DNA from: Hygrocybe punicea
Taxonomy: Eukaryota > Basidiomycota > Agaricomycetes > Agaricales > Hygrophoraceae
Assembly (NCBI GenBank): GCA_963556145.1
Contig: OY744470.1
Coordinates: 1,860,001-1,924,000 of the forward strand
DNA: 64,000 nucleotides
Direction: 5' to 3'
Below, one piece after another: positions 1 to 8,444 of this stretch; position 1 is the stretch's first letter; each line of letters opens with the position of its first letter. The notes under the pieces are model-generated. The model had not been told where the DNA came from and did not search any database. It worked only from the letters and a program-made list of their open reading frames with translations. The translations under genes and the position numbers were made by a program.

Positions 1-165
1 CGCTCTCATCACCACGATGGAGTGGTCCCGAGGGACCTCTCGGGATCGGGGACGGAATCGCACGGAATGGTCAAAGGTGGATGGGATAGAGAACTGTCTA
101 CTACATCTGGAACTGGCTACTGACTAAGGTCCAGGTCACGTGACGTGACAGGCACCACTACTACA
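1..165 (-). mobile_element. LTR and internal edge of a short-LTR retroelement that extends left of the window
   Basis: Positions 18-165 begin TGGAGTGG and end CTACTACA and resemble the 156-bp LTRs at 5293 and 7109 in outline (same ends, same order of shared words such as the TACTGACTAAG/TACTAACTAGG block). Positions 1-17 match the internal sequence just left of the LTR at 7109. Read on the minus strand this edge is TCG followed by TGGTGATGAGAGCG, a plausible primer-binding site because it starts TGG, complementary to a tRNA CCA end. The element body therefore lies to the left, outside the window. No target-site duplication can be tested. Confidence 0.7.
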
Positions 166-173
166 CCGCGCCG

Positions 174-1295
174 ATGGGTACCACCAACTCGGAAACAGCT
201 AAAGAGTGTATCCGAGTTACTGACCGTTTCCAACTTGGAGACATTTCCAAGGCCTCGGCTACACTCGAACTCCAAGACATACTCACCGGCCTCGGGCTCG
301 ACTCCCATGTCCTCGAGCCCACCTTCGCCGCCTATCTCCGGATACTCGATAACATCGACCGACGACGCAGTGATGCCAGAAACATCGGAACCTCTTTCAA
401 TAGTTCCGCTCCAGTGCAGGACCCAGCTGAGCGCAAAGCCTCAGTGGTCCGGTCACGCGAGCCATCACCAGTCATTTCAACAGCCCAGGACAAAGAAACC
501 CACACTCCTAGAGCGCCTAAGCGTCCACGAAGTCCCAGTGATGACAGCGAACTCGAACGGGCAGCCAAACCAAAGATCGACCTCAAATCGCTCCCGTGGG
601 TCATTCAGGAAGAGCTCGAACCATCACTTTTGTCCATCTCACTTCAGAAGACCCTCTCGACGCTCGACAATATCTCCTGGGATCCCAAAGTCACCAAGTC
701 GTCGCTACTCAACTCTGCCCGGTGCCCGTAGTTTCCTGACTTGGAATGGACCAATTTGCTCGCAGGACGAGCCGTTGACCTTGATCACGTCCTCGCCAGT
801 GGGTACTCCGTCACCCACGACGATAAACGATCAGAAAAAATTGGTGGTGTCGAATTCATCGTTGGGGCCGTCAAGCCCGCCAGAGTCGTTGATACGCACG
901 GAAAGTGGGTCATCGCCTGGGGACGAACTTGTGAAGCAACCCTCTTCGTTTTTCCCCACAGAGCCACTGAACTACGAGACTACGGAAAACACATCAGTGA
1001 ACTGTTCACCACTTTCCCTGATCCGATGCACCAATGCATCATTCAATATGACAGAGCCACTCGCATCCGCACCACCCAACGACGAGATGTTGAGCTTACA
1101 GACTTTGCCCATTTCGCGGACCTTCACGTCCTCTGGATCCAAAACGCCGGAGCCGGCACAAGTCACGCCCGAGCAACCGAATGCTCTCAGTCGGACTCAG
1201 CCAAGCAAAAGGAACCCTGTCGCCGCTGGAATGCCAAGCGTTGCCCCAATGTCGCCTCCAACTGCGACTACAAACACATCTGTGCTAAATGCCGG
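174..1295 (+). pseudogene. Gag-like protein of a retroelement (DIRS/Ngaro-like), interrupted
   Basis: The reading frame from ATG 174 runs to an in-frame TAG at 729-731 and continues in the same frame from 732 to 1295. The second part holds a block common in basidiomycete retroelement Gag proteins (FPDLEWTNLLAGRAVDLDHV near the start, then a TH-WVIAW segment, FVFPHR, and LTDFAHFADLHVLWI). It ends in a Cys-rich stretch: C-R-R-W-N, C-P, C-D-Y-K-H, C-A-K-C. The coding sequence stops at CGG 1293-1295, where a solo LTR is inserted, and resumes at 1447, giving C-A-K-C-R then S-P-Q-H-P-S-V-E-C. The DIRS/Ngaro assignment rests on memory of family appearance; no tyrosine recombinase is visible because the element is truncated. 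A longer overlapping frame (145-1344) is treated as a shadow. Confidence 0.7.
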
Positions 1296-1442
1296 TGTAG
1301 TAGTGGTGCCTGTCACATCACGTGACCTGGACCTTAGTCAGTAGCCAGTTCTGGATGTAGTAGACAGACATATATCCCATCCACCTCAGCCATTCCGTGT
1401 GATTCCGTCCCTGATCCCGAGAGGTCCCTCAGGACCACTCCA
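1296..1442 (+). mobile_element. Solo LTR inserted in the Gag zinc-knuckle region
   Basis: A 147-bp segment is the reverse complement of the LTR at 18-165 with scattered mismatches. It runs from TGTAGTAG to CCACTCCA, so it has TG...CA ends. It is flanked on both sides by CCGG (1292-1295 and 1443-1446), a 4-bp target-site duplication. Removing it and one CCGG joins the two halves of the Gag frame without a shift. No internal element sequence is present, so this is a recombination-derived solo LTR. Confidence 0.85.
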
Positions 1443-1446
1443 CCGG

Positions 1447-2226
1447 TCTCCCCAACATCCATCCGTCGAATGCAACGTCTTCCACAACAGTAGTTCAAAA
1501 GATTCATGGTCGAGACGGCCAAAGTATGCTCGCACCTTTATCTGGGATGGTTCGGATCAACCACACCATGTCACACTTTCCTTAGCCACTCTCCTCATGT
1601 TGCCACTCCCCTCACCATCACTCGAGGAATTCAACAACGCACCAGCGTTGCACACCCTCAACAACAATCCACATCTCTTCGAAATTGTCACGCCCATCAA
1701 TGTTCCTCGATTTCGGGAACTTCTCAGCTCGCATCCCAACCAGAGTCTTGTCCATTCTGTCTGCCACGGCCTGCAGGATGGCTTTTGGCCTTGGGCCGAA
1801 TTTGACCCCACTCACCCGCTCACATGGGACAATTCTGTACGGAACCTCCACAATCAAGCGGAACGAGACTTTGTCCGGTTACAACGCAATAAAGAGGTCT
1901 CCCTCCGTCGTTTCTCCCCCGTGTTTGGTCCTCATCTACTTCCCAGAATGCACGGCATCCCGATTGGAGTCGTACCCAAACCCGGCACCTCGACTTTCCG
2001 CCTCGTCGTCGACCAGAGCGCCGAGCCATTCTCACTCAACTCCCTTATTCCTTGGGACAAGGTTGCTGTACCACTCGATAATCTTCATCAACTGGGCCAC
2101 GCCCTCCGTCGGGTCCGCTCTGTCCATGGCCCACACGTCCAGCTTGTTGTTTTCAAGTCTGACGTCTCTCAAGCCTATCGACGCCTCCCTATGCACCCTC
2201 TCCCACCCACCACTCCCTCTTCATAG
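1447..2226 (+). pseudogene. Gag C-terminus and truncated reverse transcriptase
   Basis: This frame continues the zinc knuckle (SPQHPSVEC) and then gives a linker and the N-terminal part of a reverse transcriptase. Visible signs are a RFSPVFGPHLLPRMHGIPIG segment, the VPKPGTSTFRLVVDQSA motif, SLNSLIPWD, and VVFKSDVSQAYRRLPMHP, which contains the first catalytic Asp of the RT palm. The similarity stops at about 2205; the YxDD region, RNase H and integrase or recombinase are missing. The break is followed by an unrelated repeat at 2231. Gag and RT share one frame here, typical of the same retroelement group. Confidence 0.75.
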
Positions 2227-2230
2227 CCTC

Positions 2231-2399
2231 TTACGGTTCTTTATTGTAAAACAAAAAATGAAAAGAATCATTATCTTTCGGACCGCGCCGCTGTTTCAGG
2301 GCACGGTCGCGTTTCCTATTCTCTTTTTGTACATCTCAAAAAGTGACCTGTGTGATTAGTCGTTTTTTAAACTAGTTTACATTTGGCTAATCACGCGGT
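2231..2399 (+). repeat. 165-bp repeat, copy 1, with terminal hairpin
   Basis: The copy starts ACGGTTCTTTATTGTAAAA, contains TTTCGGACCGCGCCGCTGTT and a TGTACATCTCAAAAAGTGACC block, and ends with an imperfect hairpin whose arms are GTGATTAG and CTAATCAC. A second copy lies 522 bp downstream in the same orientation. It adjoins the point where the RT frame is lost. It could be a split direct repeat of a Ngaro-like element or an LTR fragment; I cannot choose. Confidence 0.7.
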
Positions 2400-2752
2400 C
2401 ACATACTCACTGTCTCCTCAACACCCAGCCTGTCCTCTATCACTACCATTCATCATTGTCACCAGCTGACATACCCACCAGAGCCGTCACCTGCTGACGC
2501 CCCGCTATTTGCCATCTCCGCTTGACGTCAATTCTTACGCCCCTCTGCAGCACATCTTTCTGCCCATGGGTCATATACCTCGGAAACGCCCCAAGGGCAT
2601 CTTAAGCCCCTTGTCTCGTCTCCGAGGTATGTCCCACCGTTCTTTCTTGTCACTTATTTACCTTGTCTCGTCTTTTAGTTAGCCATGCGTAGCTTTCTGT
2701 GACCCACCTCTCCCCGCCCTTTCTGCTTTTCCATTTTGCGTTTCCTTTTGTA

Positions 2753-2920
2753 AAACGGTTCTTTATTGTAAAAAAAAAAAAAAAAAAGAAATTATTATCT
2801 TTCGGACCGCGCCGCTGTTTCAGGGCATGGTCGCGTTTCCTATTCTCTTTTTGTACATCTCAAAAAGTGACCTGTGTGATTAGTTAGTTTTTAAATAATT
2901 TATTTACTACAGTCTAATCA
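2753..2920 (+). repeat. 165-bp repeat, copy 2, with terminal hairpin
   Basis: This direct repeat of 2231-2399 differs mainly in an A-run (about 18 A against a short A-rich stretch) and in the loop between the GTGATTAG and CTAATCAC arms. The sequence between the copies (2400-2752) is pyrimidine-rich with no coding signal. Confidence 0.7.
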
Positions 2921-3816
2921 CGCTCAAACCAGCTTCGGAGTGACACTCATCCTCCCCTTTCAGTCAACCACTGCTTGACTTGGAGCCCGTGCGCCCCCTT
3001 TTTGCTTCATCCTTTCCCCTTCGGGAACCTTCGTTTCGTTGTCTCACTTCACCCCTTTCTACCTTTATAAATGCTTCTCGAGGTAGACCTCCTATCCTTA
3101 GGATCCTCTCAGTCTCACCTCGAGTAAGCCATTTACCTTACTTTCTCTTCCTCTCTCACATTTCATACTCACCGTTTTCTTCAGTTGTTTTCTCTTTCGT
3201 ACTTTCTCCCACCCTTTACCTCTTACCCATTTTTTTTGCCGGTCGCGGTTCCGCAGCCTCTTTTGCTCACACACTCTATCTGTATTGTTTCATCAATATA
3301 CTTTGTTTCCTTTCTGGGCCCAGCTTCTGAATTCAGAGCTGGGCCACAGACACCTTACTCCACTCGAAAGACAACTGAGTATGCGTGAATAGATGTGAAC
3401 CCGTAAGGAGTGCGGTGTTAACTGTACCATACCCGTGGTCAACCTTACTTAGCAATGACAGGAGCTGGTGTCAGAGCTGGTCATTTCACTATAGCCTGAA
3501 CATTGGCATCAATCCAGGCTGTGGGGGCAATAGGCTGAGAGGCATCAAGCTGCCAGTGACCACAACGGTGACTTTACAACAATTGACAGTAGCCAAGCCA
3601 CCTCGGAGAACTCTTCTGAAGACCTTGACCACTAGCGGCTGGCACTTCGTTGCTAGACATGAAGGAGTATAGCGATGTGTATAGTACTCGTGTAAGCCAC
3701 GAAATTCTACTAAGTACTTACATAGGTTTCCTAATTCAACGAATTTCTGCAGTGACTGCCATCCTTATGTAAAACGGCTGTAATTCAACTGTTTTTTTTT
3801 CTTCCCCTACTATTTA
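2921..3816. other. Pyrimidine-rich non-coding stretch with a near-perfect 29-bp palindrome
   Basis: No gene is recognised. Positions 2940-3300 are C/T-rich. Positions 3317-3345 form a palindrome with arms GGCCCAGCT and AGCTGGGCC around CTGAATTCAG, itself a perfect palindrome; one extra T breaks the symmetry. The rest of the stretch shows no repeat or coding sequence I can name. Confidence 0.5.
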
Positions 3817-4110
3817 TTGAGTAGTAATGAAAATCTTTTACTCCGGCTTTTATTGTACTCCATCCACAAGTTACCTGCCTCTACAAACTTGTACACATAT
3901 ATAATGGCCTCTAAACTACATGCCCTGAATTTTTCGGATTTTTTAAGTCAAAGAATCAGTCATCGGGCACTGACCGAGAACACGACTCAGGTTTTGTGCG
4001 ATTGGATGTGTAATGAAAAAAAATGTCACACAGTGTCACAGCGAAATTTTCACACGCCGCTTGTCAAGTTGGCTGGCACAGTCAGGCTGGCGACAGGATT
4101 TGCACAATGA
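3817..4110 (+). pseudogene. Possible fragment of a pogo-type transposase N-terminal domain
   Basis: The frame is open and contains HRALTENTTQVLCDWM, which resembles the segment preceding the CENP-B-type DNA-binding domain in the two pogo copies of this window (ETVLCDWLKYLG in pogo A, LVLCDWIEY in pogo B). Similarity is confined to about 20 residues and then fails. It is on the opposite strand to pogo A and could be an older remnant. Weakly supported. Confidence 0.3.
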
Positions 4111-4186
4111 ATAGGCGGGAGACTCCAGTTGGTCACGATTGTACATAGAACATGTATAAAAGAAAACTAAAGATGTATTGTGACAG

Positions 4187-5292
4187 CTAATGTGAACATG
4201 ACACGGCTGGCGAAGCCCATACAATGGGGACATTCTGCACATCTTCGAGGTGTCTGCGATGCGATGGCCGTGGTCCACCAGTGTCGATAACCATTGGTGG
4301 CATGCTGGGATCATCAGGTACAACATCAGATGGAAGGGAGTGCTTCTGCCCTCGTGCCTGGCTAACAAATAGTCCAGCAAAATGTTTATCATCTTTGAGC
4401 ACTGGGTGCAAGTCGAGGTGGTCCGAAATTCGCTGCATCAGGTCTGCTTTTGTTCCCTCTAAGGGCAGATGAAGTGCATATGCAATGTCCTGCAGGCCCT
4501 CCTTGTTTCATGAACCAAGAGAACCCTTGAATTCGACCGAATTTCCTTGTGCCATCCTTCTGGCCTGTGTCTCAGCCGCTGCCGTCGCCTTTCTGGTGCG
4601 TGTTTCTTCAGCCTTCTGTTCCTTCACTAACTGATCTGCCTTAGCTGCTGCAGCCTCAGCTCTCCCAACTTCTGATGTCACTACACGGGATGTTGTATGG
4701 ATTCGTCACGAAGTCTTGTCCCTACAAGCTGATTTGGCATTGAGCTGATGCTGAGCAACAGCATATTGGCGCTGAGCGAAGATCGCATGTGTTTCAGCAG
4801 CATCGCGTTGTACAGTGAGTTCTTCGACTTTGTTCCACAGCCTAGCATTCTCTTCAAGAAGTTGGTCGTAGCTGCTAGTAAGAGGTCGGACTGGTCTGGC
4901 TGGTAATGGTGTCACCATGCGTGAGATGGCTGGGGTTTGGGTAGTCGAATGAGTGCGCCGGTGAGTTGATGTGGAGGAACAAAGTCGTCAGACGATGCAT
5001 CCGGTGCTGGAGGCATATTGGCTGGAAAAGAGGGTGGTAGATGAACAACCGTTGATGTTGCGTGACTGGGTGCAAAGTCAGCCTCCGAAAAAATCCCAGG
5101 GTTGAGTGGTCAAATACTGCTTCGACACCATGCCTGTGAAATCATTTCAGGCTTGAATGCGTCCCGTCTTGCCATCATATATTCTCTGACAACATCTCTG
5201 ATGTGCATCACATCACCTGTTTCCTCGAGGATCAAGTCGCAATGATAAAACCAAGCCTTTTGCAGTGGTCCAAAAACGCCAACATCAAGCGG
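4187..5292 (-). pseudogene. Pogo A transposase, C-terminal piece
   Basis: Reading leftward from 5292: PLDVGVFGPLQKAW gives the last catalytic Asp of the DDE_1 domain. It is followed by the EYMMARRDAFKPEMISQAW block, a coiled coil (SYDQLLEENARLWNKVEEL, about 4900-4760), and a SAP-like domain (LQDIAYALHLP...KADLMQRISDHLDLHP...FAGLF, about 4490-4350). Order and motifs match pogo B at 13560-14640. Several frame changes are needed, so it is inactive. The right boundary is the GCGG (or AGCGG) duplication of the LTR element. Confidence 0.8.
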
Positions 5293-5448
5293 TGGAGAGG
5301 TACCGAGGTACCTCTCCGGGGGCTCACGCAGGACTCGAGAGGTAAGACGGGATGGATAGGATGATGGACTGACTACTACATCAGGAAGGCTACTAACTAG
5401 GTCAACCGTGGGAACCTGGTCACGTGACTGGCAGGTCCCACCACTCCA
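5293..5448 (-). repeat. 3' LTR of the short-LTR element
   Basis: 156 bp, TG...CA ends, flanked internally by the polypurine tract at about 5449-5464 (plus-strand reading AGTGCCCCTTTTCCTC). Confidence 0.88.
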
Positions 5449-7108
5449 AGTGCCCCTTTTCCTCATGGCGACGCCCTCGTCGCCAACTGCTACAGAAAAG
5501 AACACAAAACAAACAGAAACTGACCAAAAAACTCTAAAGCCACAACTCTCAGTCCCTCAGAATGCCTTGACTCAGGGCCGGGGCCTTATATCGTGAAGCG
5601 GGAAGTCGTCCTCGCGCAGGGGGCAGTAGATGACCAGACTCTACAAGACTCTCCTCAAACTCAATACTCTTCGAATGCCTCCCTCGCAAGGGTTCGGGCT
5701 CACAACGCAAGGCCAAAGATCCCTCGAATCGTCCTAGCAAGTACTTAGTGCAGTGTGAAGGTTCAGGTGGTCCAAAATATAACTGTATTGGCGGAGATCG
5801 GGTAAACGGGTGCATGAACGTAGTGTAGTGACGGCTTGTAGGTAGACTGTGATTGACATCCAGTATGGGGGGGAACAGGGGATGAGGCTATAATAAAAGC
5901 TATAATACTGACGGGGCATAGGGTTGTACTTAACGAGGCATAGTATCCCGATGCGAAGGGGGTTGGCGTATCACACGAAGGGATCGGGTGGCTCGTCCAG
6001 GTCGAGAACGATGCCACAGGGAGCTGAACAAGGGTTCGCGGGGCCAGGTAGGGTGTTAGGAACTGGCCGGGGGGTGGTGACGTGGCGCGCGGCGTGGGTG
6101 TCTGAAAACGACGGCGGGGGCTCGTTTGGCGCAATGGAGATGAATGGGGGGTCCTGGCCGGTGGAACGAGGGCACGGGTGGTCGAATGGGTCCATGTGGG
6201 GCTGGGGTACACGAAAGAACGGGAGTCCAATGGGTGGGCGCGACGGATCCGTGGTGTGACCAAAAACGGCGGTGGGGGCTCGTTCGGGGCGTTAACGAGA
6301 CGCAGGGTGTTCTGGGGGGTGGGCCGCGAGTTTGGTGAGTTGGTCTGGGCCGGTTGTGCTGGCAGAACGGGGCCGCGCGATGGTGACGTGGCGCGCATTG
6401 GGGGTGCCTGGGAACGACGGTGGGGGCTCATTTGGTGTAACGTAGGGGTAATGTGGGTTCTGGCGAGTGGAACGAGGGCGCAGGGGGTTGGATGAATGCG
6501 GTTGGGGCCGGAATCCACGAAAGGATGGGGTCGAAGGGTCGACGTGGCGGGACGCGTTGTGTCCAAAATAGACGGCGACGGGGGTTCGTTTGGGTAGAAC
6601 CGGGGTGTTGGGTCGTCGAGCGTGGATGCGAGGTTTTGGATCAACACGCGTGGGTCTGGGGTGCATGAAAAACGGGGGGTCGAAGAATGGTGACGTGGCT
6701 GTACACAGGTGGCCGTTGGGTGTCAAAAACGGACGTCGACGGTGTCTGTGGGACGACGTGGGGCAGGGTGGGGCCGTAGAACGTCAGACATATCGTTGAG
6801 AGGTCGTTTTGGGTCTATCGAGGGTGTACAACAGGGTCGAAAAAAAGATTGACGTGTCCTGGGGCTGGGGCGCTCAAAGAGGCTCGTGGCCGTGTCTTAG
6901 GGTCAACGAGGGTCGACGCGGGGCACTGGTGGACCAAACATGAGCATCAGAGGTGACGCGAGAGCCTGTGGTATGAATGGTGAATGTCCGTTGCGCTGCA
7001 GCGGGTTGGTGAGGCCAAAAAAGTCGTCTCTCCAGAAAAGGTGGAGAAAAAAAAAGCTGAGACCAAAGAAAAGAGATCCGTGGGTCGATCGCACTCTCAT
7101 CACCACGA
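5449..7108 (-). other. Interior of the short-LTR element with diverged tandem segments
   Basis: The central part (about 5940-6720) consists of diverged repeats of several hundred bases. Each carries GGGGGCTCGTTTGG-like and GTGGAACGAGGGC-like words about 150-300 bp apart. A 294-codon minus-strand frame (5763-6647) is Pro/Thr-rich with recurrent PNEPPPSF-like blocks; I see no domain and regard coding as unproven, though it is on the sense strand predicted from the primer-binding site and polypurine tract. Confidence 0.45.
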
Positions 7109-7264
7109 TGGAGAGGTACCAAGGTACCTCTCTGGGGGCTCACGCAGGACTCGAGAGGTAAGACAGGATGGATAGGATGATGGACTGACTACTACATCGG
7201 GAAGGCTACTAACTAGGTCAACCGTGGGAACCTGGTCATGTGACTGGCAGGTCCCACCACTCCA
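7109..7264 (-). repeat. 5' LTR of the short-LTR element
   Basis: 156 bp, near-identical to 5293-5448. The candidate primer-binding site lies immediately left at about 7090-7108 (read on the minus strand). Confidence 0.88.
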
Positions 7265-7268
7265 GCGG

Positions 7269-7930
7269 CTGTAGTCAATGTGTTGTGTGTGGGGGAAGAC
7301 AAAACAGGTGAATGTTGTTCTTGATTGCTAAATCAATGAGGTTCAGCTGAGTGTGGGATCCATGTCCATCGTAGATCAACAGGATTGGCTTCCCCGAAGT
7401 GTTCCGTGCTGTTGCTGATGGCACAAAAGTTTTTTCGAACCACTCTGTACAAATGAAGTCATCGGTCCACCCATTCTCAGATGTTGCAACCCTGTTTCGT
7501 TATGAATCTTCAGGCTGCACCGATTTTCAAGATCAACTTACAGAACTCCATCTTTGCAGAACCATTCCTCACACATCGTGACCCCTGAGAAAACAAAACC
7601 TGGCTTGATATCACTAGTCCCATCTGCACACACAGCCTCAATTACTGTAACGAGCTCAAGCTCTCCGCTTTGGACCTTGTATCGGGCTTTGTCTGAACGC
7701 GAGAAAAAGAACTCCTGCTGAGTCCCCTTTCACCCCCCTCCAAGCTGAATGCCTTTCTCACCCATATTGTAGACATTCCCCCAAGGTATCCCGTGTTTTT
7801 CCATGGTTTCATTCAGCAACTTGAAGTGTTGGTCGACAGTTGCAAAATTGAATGCACGAGCGTGCTTGGGATCTAGGCCTGATGGCCGGCCAAGGACTAT
7901 ATCTGGATGGCGTGCCAGGAAACTGCGGAT
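7269..7930 (-). pseudogene. Pogo A transposase, central DDE piece
   Basis: Reading leftward from 7930 it begins within the DNA-binding domain (SFLARHPDIVLGRPSGLDPK), continues through VDQHFKLLN and VYNMGEKG (first catalytic region), and LELVTVIEAVCADGTS. After a frame change come NGWTDDFICTEWF and ILLIYDGHGSHT (second catalytic Asp), then LFCLPPHTTH. Directly after TTH a TGA replaces the Arg seen in pogo B (HRTQPLD), consistent with CGA to TGA. The left end joins the 4187-5292 piece across the LTR element, giving LQPLDVGVFG. Confidence 0.85.
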
Positions 7931-7954
7931 TAGTGTTGCCACGGCTCGGTCCGG

Positions 7955-8444
7955 CTCGGCTCGGCTACGGCTAACAACGGCTAACCCATATATGGGTTGT
8001 TAGCCGGACCGGACCGTTGTGGAACGGCTAAACCACGGTTAGCTGTCCAAAAAAGGAAATTAATAGCAGACAACCACCAAGGTCACCAATCTCACCACAC
8101 AAACATGCGGAGCACACCAGTGACACCATGCCAACAGCCACAGCCACACCAGCTCGCGACAACGCAGGCCAACCCAAAACAAAGGCCAACGGCGACCAGC
8201 AGAGGGGCGAGGAATGAAGCGGCAACGTGCCCACTCCCACTATGTCTTTTCTTGAATCTTTGTTTTTTTTTTTACTACCAACTTATTTCTGATTACAGCA
8301 CAAATTATCTCGAGGCAACAGCCGCCCGGACAGCAGCAGCAATGACCAATGACCACGGCGACGGCAAACAGCAGCAGTGGCAACGACGGCAACAGCACTA
8401 CATCAAATGAGGTGACTGTCATTTTGTTGTGATTTACTTCCCCA
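7955..8444. other. hAT left subterminal region
   Basis: About 100 bp of CGGCTAAC-type subterminal repeats are followed by Asn/Thr/Gln-like low-complexity sequence (CAA/CAG/ACC-rich). No gene is seen. Confidence 0.5.

Larger units (their letters stand above)
5293..7264 (-). mobile_element. Short-LTR (TRIM-like) retroelement inserted in pogo A
   Basis: Two direct 156-bp LTRs (5293-5448 and 7109-7264), about 97% identical by eye, start TGGAGAGG and end CCACTCCA. The element is flanked by GCGG on both sides (AGCGG if the last A of the LTR is counted as target). On the minus strand the left LTR is preceded by GAGGAAAAGGGGCAC, a good polypurine tract. The right LTR is followed by TCG then TGGTGATGAGAGTGCG, a candidate primer-binding site. 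Both place the sense strand as minus. The 1.66 kb interior has no Gag, protease, RT or integrase, so the element is non-autonomous. Excising it restores the pogo A frame. Confidence 0.88.

Noticed and set aside
145..1344. A 399-codon plus-strand frame covering the Gag region
   Set aside because: It lies in a different phase from the recognised Gag blocks, begins and ends inside two inverted LTR copies, and shows no domain.
18..1442. A TIR transposon formed by the inverted 147-bp repeats enclosing Gag
   Set aside because: Each copy behaves as an LTR; the right copy has its own CCGG duplication and the left one is continuous with LTR-element interior at 1-17. They are two independent insertions.
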